IMG/VR virus record: IMGVR_UViG_3300035670_000445
Location: 1-43,245 of that record
Origin: a virus
Strand: one strand, 5' to 3'
DNA: 43,245 nt
The notes below the pieces were generated by a model, which had not been told where the DNA came from, made no database searches, and saw only the letters and a program-made list of their open reading frames with translations. Shown here piece by piece: positions 19,756-28,177 of the stretch. Within the stretch, counting starts at the first letter, position 1. Each line of letters begins with the position of its first letter. The translations under genes and the position numbers were made by a program.

Positions 19756-21045
19756 TCAAAATGTCTCGCTATCGTCAGAACCCCAGTCGTGGTTGTCGTC
19801 ATCCTCGGGGATATCAACAGGTTCAACCACTTTAGGCTTACGAGGTTTCCGCTTAGCCGCCTTGGGCGGTTCTGGGGAAGGAATAGGTTCTTCCTCCGGT
19901 TCCGGTGCTGCTTCAGCCTTGGCCTTGCGTGCTTCACGAATGCGAGCAGCGTTCTCGAATGAGGCTGTCATGAAGCCGGGCAGCAACTGCGGGAAGCTGT
20001 TGTAGTTATCCCGTTCCTTTTTGCTCAGAGCAATGTCAGAAACCTTGAGACCCGTTCGGCCATCGAGGAATGCCGCAATAGCTTTGACGAACGGACCAAC
20101 CCAATCGCGGTCACGGTCTTTGCTGCCAGACTCAGCCTTGAGTTTGTTCCAGTAGGCAGCCAGTGCCCATTCGGGGCTACCTTTATCGTAGCCGGTGCCG
20201 ACCGACACACGATTGAGAAATTCGTCGATCAGTTCCATAGTCGAGGAATCGAAGTCGCCATCAGCGTCAACACACGCCACGTAGGACAGGGCTGCGACAT
20301 AAGCCAGAGACATTTTCAGTCCCTTGTTACCGCCGTCGCTTTCACTGGCGTCGAGCACTGCGGTAACGGCATCAGCGAGCCGAGGATGCTGTTCCTGAAT
20401 GAATGTCAGCATTTCGCTGATGACAAACTTCGGGGCCGAGGAAACAGTCTCTCCGCCTTGAATGAGCCACACAAGACGGGCTGCACCGGCAAGAGTCTTG
20501 GTCCAGAGTTTCCGGCGAGCGATGGTCGAGTTCCAGATGTTGATTCTGGTCACGTTCGCTAATGTTGCAGACTTTTCGGACTTGGCATTCTTGCCCTCCA
20601 GGATGGCGAAGTACTGGTCAACCCACGGGTCACGAAACAGCACGTCGGAGTGGCTGCGGGAACGACCGGTATCGACCGTGTCGGCAGTGCTGTGCTGAAC
20701 ACCGGAAATGACCACAACATCGAGTTCCGTCTGTGCGTCAGGCCATGTGCCGTCTGCTGCAGTTTCGTTGCAAAGAAGCAGACCATGAAGCCGGTGCTGC
20801 CCACTGATCAGGTGAACTTTGCCAGTTTCGTCAACAGAAAAAATGATGGGTTCGCCATTGCATTCCCACTTGCCACGAAGCATCTCGTTGGCGTAAAGAT
20901 GACTCACGCCTTTACTCAGTGGGCGGTTGCTGTCATTGAAGTCCTTCAATGCCATTTCCGCAAACGGAGCACCGATACGCACGGTGGTGCACTTGACAGG
21001 ACTTTCAGCTTTCTTCACCTTCTTCAACAGACTCTCAAACGACAT
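19756..21045 (-). CDS. ParB/sulfiredoxin-like phage protein (429 aa)
   Basis: IIFSVDETGKVHLISGQHRLHG (residues about 67-88) contains the GQHR signature of the ParB/Srx fold found in many phage proteins with nuclease or NTPase activity. A long helical middle follows, and the C-terminus (from about 360) is a Pro/Lys/Glu tail ending in an acidic DDDDNHDWGSDDSETF-like stretch. The start MSFESLLKK at 21045 is chosen for GAGGAA eight bases upstream; the longer frame from 21087 lacks one. Confidence 0.7.
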   Translation of the reverse strand: MSFESLLKKVKKAESPVKCTTVRIGAPFAEMALKDFNDSNRPLSKGVSHLYANEMLRGKWECNGEPIIFSVDETGKVHLISGQHRLHGLLLCNETAADGTWPDAQTELDVVVISGVQHSTADTVDTGRSRSHSDVLFRDPWVDQYFAILEGKNAKSEKSATLANVTRINIWNSTIARRKLWTKTLAGAARLVWLIQGGETVSSAPKFVISEMLTFIQEQHPRLADAVTAVLDASESDGGNKGLKMSLAYVAALSYVACVDADGDFDSSTMELIDEFLNRVSVGTGYDKGSPEWALAAYWNKLKAESGSKDRDRDWVGPFVKAIAAFLDGRTGLKVSDIALSKKERDNYNSFPQLLPGFMTASFENAARIREARKAKAEAAPEPEEEPIPSPEPPKAAKRKPRKPKVVEPVDIPEDDDNHDWGSDDSETF

Positions 21046-21148
21046 GGGGTGTTCCTCAAAAGGACCAAAGTGAAACGGGTAAACCACGAACGTGGCGAAA
21101 TCTTAGTCGGCAATCAGCAGCCGTCAAGTCAAATTCAAATAAAATCTT

Positions 21149-21928
21149 TCACAGTTTTTCAGATTGGTAAGACTTGCTGGCTTGCCGTTGCCTGATCATG
21201 TGCCGCAAAGCAGCAATCCGTTCTGATGCTTCAGGCGGTACAGTGCCGTCCAACATCGGGGTTGCTCGACCACACCAGTTCATTCCCGCCTTGCCTAGAT
21301 GCAGGCAAGAGAATGGTGGTCGCAGTTTGTTCTCTTTTGGCCACTTCATCTGGAAGAATGAATCGGCACCACCAGCATGTCTCCAGTTAGTCTGGTGCCA
21401 TGGAGCGGATACCAGATGAGGGTCAGACCCATGGAAGATTTGCGAGTACCCTGCCCACTCTACTTGCTGTGGGTGTAATGGAAACTGTGACCAGTACGGT
21501 TCCTGTGGCAAGTTAGGTGTTACCTCTTCCCACATTCTCCGAAGCGGAGTGTACAGATTACCCATCTGCATCTGGTACTTTGTGCCCCGAGAAACGTCTT
21601 GAGGTTTCTCAGGATCTTGAAATTCCCAGTCAATATGTTTTGGCCAGAGAACATCAGCATCCATTATGCAGATCCAACCTGACCTACCGTATGCGTCGAG
21701 TGCTTCCTCCATAGCAGCGAACTTATTGAAGTTTGCCCCATTGCGGTAGAAAGCATCAGTCCAAAAAACATTTGCGGAGTTTTTATAGGCAACTTCAAAT
21801 GTTTTCTCATCTGACTCAGTTGTGATTACCAGTACATTGTCGAAGTGATGCCGGTTGTACGGCAATGTCAAAGCAAGGTAGTCATGGTAATCAACACAGA
21901 CAATGAATGCAGTAAGGGGGGTGCTCAT
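21149..21928 (-). CDS. Glycosyltransferase, GT-A type (259 aa)
   Basis: Nucleotide-sugar-binding GT-A fold suggested by the N-terminal VCVDYHDYLALTLP strand-helix and CIMDADVLWP, a DxD motif at Asp90/Asp92 for the metal. The usual role is transfer of a sugar to DNA bases, capsid proteins or host surface glycans. Third glycosyltransferase of the cassette, overlapped by the PP-loop gene by four bases. Confidence 0.75.
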   Translation of the reverse strand: MSTPLTAFIVCVDYHDYLALTLPYNRHHFDNVLVITTESDEKTFEVAYKNSANVFWTDAFYRNGANFNKFAAMEEALDAYGRSGWICIMDADVLWPKHIDWEFQDPEKPQDVSRGTKYQMQMGNLYTPLRRMWEEVTPNLPQEPYWSQFPLHPQQVEWAGYSQIFHGSDPHLVSAPWHQTNWRHAGGADSFFQMKWPKENKLRPPFSCLHLGKAGMNWCGRATPMLDGTVPPEASERIAALRHMIRQRQASKSYQSEKL

Positions 21929-22922
21929 GTTTCTTCACTCGCATCAGCTAAAGACATAGAAGTATTGCAAGCACACTGCATTGCGTCTACGGTATCTTCT
22001 GATTCCGGTTCGTAAAAAAAAGACTCTTCTACCAAATCTTGAATCGAAAAGTTTCTGTTGAATTGTCCGCCTTGAGGCGTTTTAGTCGTCTTTCCTTTTT
22101 GTTCTTCAATCTGTCTCCACCATTCTGCTAGTTCTGGTTTTTCGTGTATCAGTCTCAACAATGACCTGCGTTTCTTCAGGAAACATAAATGACAATTTCC
22201 TTCATAAGACTGAATACCTAGATCAAAGTTTTGCTGTTTCCAAAATAGGTCAACGTCTTCTTTTGTCATTCCCATACGCATCAATGGAAATTCCAAATGA
22301 CAGTCTTTGTTTCTGTCGCTGGAATAAATCAAATCGTATGCCCTATCAGGCTCATCACTTCTGAACCCTATAGCATTGCGAAATCTATAAATTCCGTTAT
22401 GCCATAAGTACCGCTGCATTGTTCTTACTTTCATTTCTGAAGAACAATATCTGGATACGGCATTCGGCAAAATTGCTCTATTTGCTATCACTTTGTCAAA
22501 AGGAGAGTCATTGTCCTTGTGCCTGCACGCAGAAGCGTAATCAACTTGTTCATACCAAAACACTTGTTTTGCTTTCGCATAGCCAACTCTTGTCCTTTCA
22601 GATGGTATACATTTGATGAAACTAATGTCGGGCCGCACTAAAGTAAGCTGTAACCAGACAACGGGACAGCCCCATTGTTTTTCTACGTTATGTACGAAGT
22701 CTAAGGTTTCGTCTCTCTCTCTCTTCCAGTATTAGCAAACAGCACCAAAGGTTGCTGTTCTTCGGTATCGAGTATGTACCGAAGCATCATTCCTGAAGTT
22801 CTACCACCAGAAAAAGCAACTACTAACTTTTCATTTTTCGGATCTGGAAGTTGACATTTTTTGTCGGGTATTCGGAACTTATGCCCCGTGCCTAAAGATT
22901 TCCAGTGTTTAAGCGTGCTCAT
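21925..22922 (-). pseudogene. PP-loop ATPase, PAPS-reductase-like, split by a frameshift in a GA repeat
   Basis: Two fragments of one gene: 22701-22922 reads LVVAFSGGRTSGMMLRYI (PP-loop SGGRTSG) to LFANTGRE, and the frame carrying 21925-22638 continues with DETLDFVHNVE, LPNAVSRYCSSEMKVRTM, IGFRSDEPDR and NCHLCF. They belong together in the PAPS reductase/DndC-type family. The break lies at the run AGAGAGAGAGAG (+ strand 22712-22724): one GA unit too many, or a -1 shift, separates the frames. Repair gives about 332 residues. Such enzymes activate substrates by adenylation, often for sulfur transfer; here the substrate is unknown. It may be inactive, a sequencing error, or phase-variable. Confidence 0.75.
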
Positions 22923-22923
22923 G

Positions 22924-23934
22924 TTACTTTCCTAAGTAGTCGATGACCCGTCGAGAAGTTTCTGGGCGAAGAGAAGTACTGCCGTCGTTGATTACCAGCC
23001 CGTGCTGACCTTTGGTTCTAAGATCAGCATACTCGCTGGTAACGGTGGTAACGCGTTCCTGTTGAGCCAGAGCACCATGACCACGCAGGGGGACAAGGCA
23101 GTTCACGCAGTGCTGTTTGACCTGATCTCCAAAGGCTTGCATTGGTCGCTTCCACCAAGCTACACCGTCACAGCCGTCGCACGCAACAAATTCAGTGCCT
23201 TGAGAGGGTTCCCCGCGATAGGCTTCGAGTCTGCCTGTACCATTACAGAATTCGCAGATTCGCATTCCGGTATCGGGGTAGTCGGGGTTGAACTGGTTCA
23301 AAATTGCCTGACCACCAGCAACCTCACAGAAGAAGCCACGCAGTTCACCACGGAACTGGCACAGCATTGCAGACCAGTGGCGGTTGATATCGCAGTTGGC
23401 AATCAGGTTCCATCTATCGCTTTCGTAGGGCACAAAGTGATGAAGAGCACCGTGGACCGGGGAATGCCGAGAATCCTGAGTCAATCCGAACGGTCTTGAG
23501 GCAGGCCATTCGCCCTTGAAACTATCATAAGCATCCTGGCTGAGATGCACGTTGAGATTGCTCATGGCAGGGTTGAAAGTCACCGCCATGTGTCGCCCTT
23601 TTCCGTGCGGGTGATTACACCAGATACCGCACTGCTCTTGCGGAAAGTACCTGCGGAGAATGCTACAGACAATAGCAAACTGTGGGTGTAATGCAGGATT
23701 ACCGCCGAAGATACCGATCAACCCAAAGTACCCCTGCATTGACTTGCAGGCACGCTCGAAGTTTTCCAGTGACATGTAAGCGTGCTTACCGCCAAACTGA
23801 GAACCCTGAGTGCAGTTGCTGCAGGCTAAGTCACAGATACGGTTGAGGTGAATCTGCATCACTCCTTCACGCCACTTACCGGGGCGTCTTTCGGAGGGCG
23901 ATACCATTTCAGCAATAGCTTCATCAGCGTTCAT
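22924..23934 (-). CDS. Radical SAM protein (336 aa)
   Basis: CDLACSNCT at Cys34, Cys38 and Cys41 is the CxxxCxxC cluster that binds the 4Fe-4S of radical SAM enzymes. The C-terminal part has extra cysteines (CEFCNGTG, CDGCDG, HCVNCL) that look like a zinc ribbon or auxiliary iron-sulfur site, as in SPASM or DnaJ-type modules. Substrate unknown. The start MNADEA at 23934 lies eleven bases inside the upstream gene; the longer frame to 23976 would overlap more. Located between a glycosyltransferase and the PP-loop gene, it is probably part of one modification pathway. The TTTCTGGG repeat at 22959 is inside it. Confidence 0.8.
   Translation of the reverse strand: MNADEAIAEMVSPSERRPGKWREGVMQIHLNRICDLACSNCTQGSQFGGKHAYMSLENFERACKSMQGYFGLIGIFGGNPALHPQFAIVCSILRRYFPQEQCGIWCNHPHGKGRHMAVTFNPAMSNLNVHLSQDAYDSFKGEWPASRPFGLTQDSRHSPVHGALHHFVPYESDRWNLIANCDINRHWSAMLCQFRGELRGFFCEVAGGQAILNQFNPDYPDTGMRICEFCNGTGRLEAYRGEPSQGTEFVACDGCDGVAWWKRPMQAFGDQVKQHCVNCLVPLRGHGALAQQERVTTVTSEYADLRTKGQHGLVINDGSTSLRPETSRRVIDYLGK
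22959..22966 (+). repeat. Dispersed TTTCTGGG repeat
   Basis: AGTTTCTGGGCGAAGAGAAG near the C-terminus of the radical SAM gene; the coding strand reads LRPETS. Confidence 0.7.
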
Positions 23935-24997
23935 TGTGCAATTCTTTCGCGGCAAGGATTTTGATGTTGGCAGCAAGTGTGCCAGTCTGTGCGTACATAT
24001 CGTAGTGCATAATCGTTCTGGTTGCTATTTCCAGTTGGGTTTGGTGGTCCCAACTTTGCTCTGCTCCACGAATGATATCTCGTAAAGCCCTCATGTCTAT
24101 ATCCGGCGATACTCGGATAAGGTTTTCGTCCACAAAGTCCAGTACGTCATCAGTTGGCAGGTCGGTAATGACTTTGCATCCAGCTACTGTTGCTTCGATG
24201 ATCTTTCGTAAAGCGTAACCGTACTGACTGGAAGTACAGATTGCCACTTTGTACTGTGACAATGTCTTTATGTAGTCAGGAGTGGCACAGCCTTTACGGT
24301 GGTACCCCGGATGCCGCAGAACTGTGATCGGCAGACTACCACGCATAATACGCTGACGAAGCGGGTACACGTTGCTGACAGCACCAGACATGACTGTGCC
24401 TTTCCGGCACTCAAGCCACTCCGTAGGCAGGTCTTGGTACTTAACCGTGTGGTATGTTCGGATCAGTCGATCAGACAACAAGTATGGCTGCAGGTGTTTA
24501 ACCAGTTTTTCGTGGTAGTAAATGATCCACGCATGACAACCGATTTCTTCAGCAAAGTGCTTGTGCCATTCAGGACGCTGGTGTGCGTCTTTCAGAATAG
24601 TCACTTTGAAGATATCATCGTAAAGTGCCAGGTCCTGATAGTGCACAAACTCAGCATTGCGATCTCTGAAGTCATTCGAGGGGAACCATTCCCGTTTATC
24701 TTGAATGACAACGATAGGAGGGTTGTACTTACGAATCAGGTATCGAACGTCTGTGCTGGGTTCTTCAAGACCATAACCGCAGTGCAGGAAATTGTGCTTA
24801 GACAAACCGTGAGTAATCTGGTATCCCTCATCGGTCATGTGGTCCTTCATGCTCGATACCCCGAGGACAAGCGGAGTGCCTTTTCTTCGAGCACGGTATG
24901 GGTACCTCGGGATTTCAATCTTTGCAGCAGAGAACGTATCGCACAACGGTGGATACCTGTTGATTACATCATCTGTTGTCCGCAGGGGTGTTGACAT
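23924..24997 (-). CDS. Glycosyltransferase-like, GT-B type (357 aa)
   Basis: The C-terminal half resembles GT-B sugar transferases: YHRKGCATPDYIKTLSQYKVAICT, SQYGYALRKIIEATVAGCKVITD and LPTDD contain the conserved Glu/Ala-containing donor-site region. The N-terminal half has Rossmann-type strands (LVLGVSS, IVVIQDKREW). Likely transfers a sugar in the same modification cassette. It overlaps the upstream gene by 29 bases. Only weak GAAAGA before its start. Confidence 0.7.
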   Translation of the reverse strand: MSTPLRTTDDVINRYPPLCDTFSAAKIEIPRYPYRARRKGTPLVLGVSSMKDHMTDEGYQITHGLSKHNFLHCGYGLEEPSTDVRYLIRKYNPPIVVIQDKREWFPSNDFRDRNAEFVHYQDLALYDDIFKVTILKDAHQRPEWHKHFAEEIGCHAWIIYYHEKLVKHLQPYLLSDRLIRTYHTVKYQDLPTEWLECRKGTVMSGAVSNVYPLRQRIMRGSLPITVLRHPGYHRKGCATPDYIKTLSQYKVAICTSSQYGYALRKIIEATVAGCKVITDLPTDDVLDFVDENLIRVSPDIDMRALRDIIRGAEQSWDHQTQLEIATRTIMHYDMYAQTGTLAANIKILAAKELHNER

Positions 24998-26351
24998 GGG
25001 GGGTGTCTTTCAAAAGAGTCATCAAATCGAAATCATCACCGGGATAGGTTTTAGCTTGTTCGTGTTGCTTGTTTCCCATCGAAGATACATGTCCGGTGTG
25101 CTGCACCAGCGATGGATTGTGAATGTACTCCCTGTAGCCAGCTTGAGTCATTGCTTCGACGATAGCACCATCAAGCGAAGTGTTGCCTCGCTTGTAGTTC
25201 AATCTTCTCATGAGCATGTGCTGCTGTGACAGTAATGCGGTCAGTGCATCATGCCTGAACATGAGACACACACCACCTCGACCAAACTGTACCCCTTTCT
25301 TCGTTTTGTAGGCTTCAATCCAACCAGTACTTGATTCAGCAGCAACCTGTTCGTTCTCCATGAAAGTAAACAAGTTGAAGTACGCTTTAGGCGGCAGCTT
25401 ACTATTGAGAATATACTGTAGCAGAGTTTTCGGGCAAGTCAAGTCGTCTTGAAATACAACGTACCACTGTGACCATGGATGCTGCATGAACATGGTCAGG
25501 ACTGATCGGTACCAATGACTGAATGGCTGCACGTTATGCCCGTCATGAACTTTGGCTTGCTCGCTAAGCAATACCTGAATGCCAGCCTTTTGTTCCTGTG
25601 ACAGTAATCCATCTGCGTAAATATCAGGATCAAAACCAGCAGCCCTTACCGCCCTGATAGTTTCTGGGAGAAGAGTAGACAGCCGGGCAGGGCAGGTTGT
25701 CACAATGGAAGTGACTCGGTTAGGTACCCATGGGGTCTGGTACTTTGGTATCTCAGATCCATCGTTCCATTTGAAAATCTCATTGCGTATCAATGCGTGA
25801 TACAGCGGATTGTGGCTGACAATCCTTCGAGCATAGGTATGTGGTGGTGCTTCACCAATCTCAATACCAGATACTCCGAGAGACTTCATATAGGATAAAA
25901 ACTGATTCATAGTCCCGTCATGCACGGCACCGCACACAGCGGGAATTGGTTTGCTATCGGCCGCAAACGGCATTTTAGACGCAATACCTTTCGCTATGTC
26001 TGCTGCCCATCTACCAAGTCTGTTTAGTTTTTCTTCTCGTTCTGCACAACCACAGGGGGCACCCAGCCAAGACGTGACCGCTTCTTCTGTTATACCTACC
26101 ATTGTCAAAGCGTTTTTTACTAATGTACCAAGACCGGTTTTAGGCTCTGCTGGTTGTTCAGACACCAAAACGGTACTGCTCGAATTGATATTAGTGAATT
26201 CCTTTTTATCTTCTTCGAGCAATGCGTCAGTTGCTGTACTGTATACTCGCCTCATATTGTTCAAAGTGAGGCTGCCAAGTACGCAGTGTGGTCTTGCTAA
26301 TACAAAAAAATCTGCGTCTAATTTATCGCAGGTGCCTAGATAAAATTTCAT
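24969..26351 (-). CDS. Glycosyltransferase with an extra N-terminal domain (460 aa)
   Basis: Residues about 205-450 form a glycosyltransferase: VTSIVTTCPARLSTLLPETI, WYVVFQDDLTCPKTLL (DD metal motif near 300), then RGGVCLMFRHDALTALL. The first 150 residues are a separate part including GAPCGCAEREEKLNRLG (about 97-113), a small Cys motif that also occurs as a stand-alone short phage protein. The fusion is unusual. First gene of the cassette after the tail genes. Confidence 0.75.
   Translation of the reverse strand: MKFYLGTCDKLDADFFVLARPHCVLGSLTLNNMRRVYSTATDALLEEDKKEFTNINSSSTVLVSEQPAEPKTGLGTLVKNALTMVGITEEAVTSWLGAPCGCAEREEKLNRLGRWAADIAKGIASKMPFAADSKPIPAVCGAVHDGTMNQFLSYMKSLGVSGIEIGEAPPHTYARRIVSHNPLYHALIRNEIFKWNDGSEIPKYQTPWVPNRVTSIVTTCPARLSTLLPETIRAVRAAGFDPDIYADGLLSQEQKAGIQVLLSEQAKVHDGHNVQPFSHWYRSVLTMFMQHPWSQWYVVFQDDLTCPKTLLQYILNSKLPPKAYFNLFTFMENEQVAAESSTGWIEAYKTKKGVQFGRGGVCLMFRHDALTALLSQQHMLMRRLNYKRGNTSLDGAIVEAMTQAGYREYIHNPSLVQHTGHVSSMGNKQHEQAKTYPGDDFDLMTLLKDTPHVNTPADNR
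25661..25668 (+). repeat. Dispersed TTTCTGGG repeat
   Basis: ATAGTTTCTGGGAGAAGAG inside the glycosyltransferase gene; the coding strand reads LLPET. Confidence 0.7.
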
Positions 26352-26355
26352 TGTG

Positions 26356-27084
26356 TCATAACCCTCTGATTGTCATGAAGTCACTTGGAAAACCACCCGG
26401 TCCTGTTGTTATTGGACTCCATATCAGTCTTCCTTGAGAGTCCGTGGTTCTGTAGTACGCCGCTTTATAAGTACCCTTACAGTCAAGTCCTTTACCACCT
26501 TGACTTTGTCGAGGCTGGTACTCTGTTCTGTAATGTAACTCTTTTACAGTAGTCGTTTGCAGTGCATTGTCCTGGTAGTATGCTACTATTGTCCACCACT
26601 TGTAATAGTTATTGTTTGATACTGTTGCTTTCCATCTGTACGGAGAGCTGGTAGTTGATACGTCAGAGCATCTAACGTACTCACCGCCAATAAGTCTTGG
26701 TCCGAGTGGTGGAACACCAACACTTCTATACTCTGGTTGACATTTACTGTACGATGCGTTTGAAAGAAGATAGGTTCCGCCGTAACCGCATATCCAAGGA
26801 TGGAGTTCCAAAGACACAGCCAAAGGTGGGGCGACAACAGTAAGTTCCAGAAACGGCGTCCATGTATCCTCGCAGTCCAGTGGTGGGTTTGGGAAATTGT
26901 TGATAGTCCATGTATCGCACGGTCTGTTTCCACAAGGACCAGTTTCACAACCCGGTATTCTCACTGCAGGTTGAACGCACACAGGGCACTCTTTCGTGCC
27001 CTGTTCTGGTTCATAAAGTTCGGTACACAGCGGTCTGTGCTTGCTTTCCGGGTATGACCATGTTTTGCAATATGTTTCAGCCAT
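26356..27084 (-). CDS. Cysteine-rich structural or secreted protein (242 aa)
   Basis: Unrecognised; 242 residues with many cysteines in the first half (ECPVCVQPAVRIPGCETGPCG) and a beta-rich second half with many Tyr, Trp and Thr (YRWKATVSNNNYYKWW). GAGG precedes the ATG. Lying at the end of the tail genes, it may be a tail-tip or receptor-binding component stabilised by disulfides. Confidence 0.65.
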   Translation of the reverse strand: MAETYCKTWSYPESKHRPLCTELYEPEQGTKECPVCVQPAVRIPGCETGPCGNRPCDTWTINNFPNPPLDCEDTWTPFLELTVVAPPLAVSLELHPWICGYGGTYLLSNASYSKCQPEYRSVGVPPLGPRLIGGEYVRCSDVSTTSSPYRWKATVSNNNYYKWWTIVAYYQDNALQTTTVKELHYRTEYQPRQSQGGKGLDCKGTYKAAYYRTTDSQGRLIWSPITTGPGGFPSDFMTIRGL

Positions 27085-27091
27085 GTTAGCC

Positions 27092-28177
27092 TCACGGGAA
27101 AGTAGTTCCGGTGCCTACAAAAGTTCCTGTTTCGTTATAAACGTCCAACCCTAACTGATAGCCAACATCATAGCCAATCCGATATCCGGCATAAAATCCT
27201 TCTTCGTAATCTGACCACTGGAATGTTCCTGTGCCAGTACCAGTTCCTGTTTCTTCTCCATAGGTTCCTGTTCCCGGTTCCAGCACAGTGCCTGTCCCGA
27301 AGTTTTGAAATGTTCCTACTCCACCACCGGTACCTACAGAACCGGTAAACAAAACAGTGTTATTGTACTCCCCATTTACCAAACCGTCAGCATACCCATT
27401 TTCGGAACCATACTGGTACCCAACAGAATATCCGGCTGCGTAGTCTAAAGGCGGTGTGCTGGTTTGTTGTCCGTTGTACGTCACACAGATTCTTAATTGT
27501 GGATCTCCAGACTCAGGGTAAGTTATCGTTGCTTCCCCTTCTACAGAAACTGCAGACGTGACTTCGCTGCCGCCCTTGTCGTAAACTTCCAGCAAATGCC
27601 CTATATCCACAACCCACAAACCCCGGGATTCATCCCACGATAAAAACAAAGCAGGGTTTGTCGGAAGGACTATGTTTACGTCCTTCAGTTCCCAAACAAG
27701 CCTCGGTACGTTTATCGAGTAGTAAAATGGTGCCATTTCTCCGCGAACAAGTATGTCACCGATGTTCAAGCAGTAGCATGGACATTTTTCTTCTGCACTG
27801 TTGCCGCCCCCGGCAGCATGAATGGGTGCCCACTCAGAGTTTACACGATGAACCTGAATGACATTTCCCAAACTAGCCGAGAATGATTCACTTCTGTTTG
27901 TGACAATAATCGGTGGATTGCTGGCATCCTCAACTATATCCATATCCAGCGAATCCTGTCCGGGGACATACCGAACAGGTCTGGCTTCAGCTTGGGTATA
28001 CCCAGTTAGGGGGTTCGTGGCTTGGGCTAAGTCCTGATCCAGACGGACGTAATACTTGTCCGCCTGACCCAACATCTTCCTTGCCTCATCGAACGGTTTC
28101 TGGGAGGAAGAACTATTGAGTACCCGGCGTTTGATTTCAAGGGCATCATCGTAACTGAATGCACCGAATGTGCTCAT
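27092..28177 (-). CDS. Virion-associated repeat protein, possible tail fibre (361 aa)
   Basis: The C-terminal half contains GT-rich repeats (GTGTVLEPGTGTY, GTGTGTGTFQW) and repeats of the form GYxxGYxxGxxxGY (AAGYSVGYQYGSENGYADG; EGFYAGYRIGYDVGYQLG), features of trimeric fibre or adhesin shafts. N-terminal region more ordinary alpha/beta. It overlaps the next tail gene by four bases. Function inferred from position and low complexity. Confidence 0.65.
   Translation of the reverse strand: MSTFGAFSYDDALEIKRRVLNSSSSQKPFDEARKMLGQADKYYVRLDQDLAQATNPLTGYTQAEARPVRYVPGQDSLDMDIVEDASNPPIIVTNRSESFSASLGNVIQVHRVNSEWAPIHAAGGGNSAEEKCPCYCLNIGDILVRGEMAPFYYSINVPRLVWELKDVNIVLPTNPALFLSWDESRGLWVVDIGHLLEVYDKGGSEVTSAVSVEGEATITYPESGDPQLRICVTYNGQQTSTPPLDYAAGYSVGYQYGSENGYADGLVNGEYNNTVLFTGSVGTGGGVGTFQNFGTGTVLEPGTGTYGEETGTGTGTGTFQWSDYEEGFYAGYRIGYDVGYQLGLDVYNETGTFVGTGTTFP
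28097..28104 (+). repeat. Dispersed TTTCTGGG repeat
   Basis: CGGTTTCTGGGAGGAAGAAC near the start of the repeat-protein gene; the coding strand reads SSQKPF, the SQK frame as at 9706. Confidence 0.7.

Noticed and set aside
24299-24994. 231-residue + strand frame opposite the GT-B gene
   Set aside because: Shadow of the glycosyltransferase; no motif and no ribosome site.
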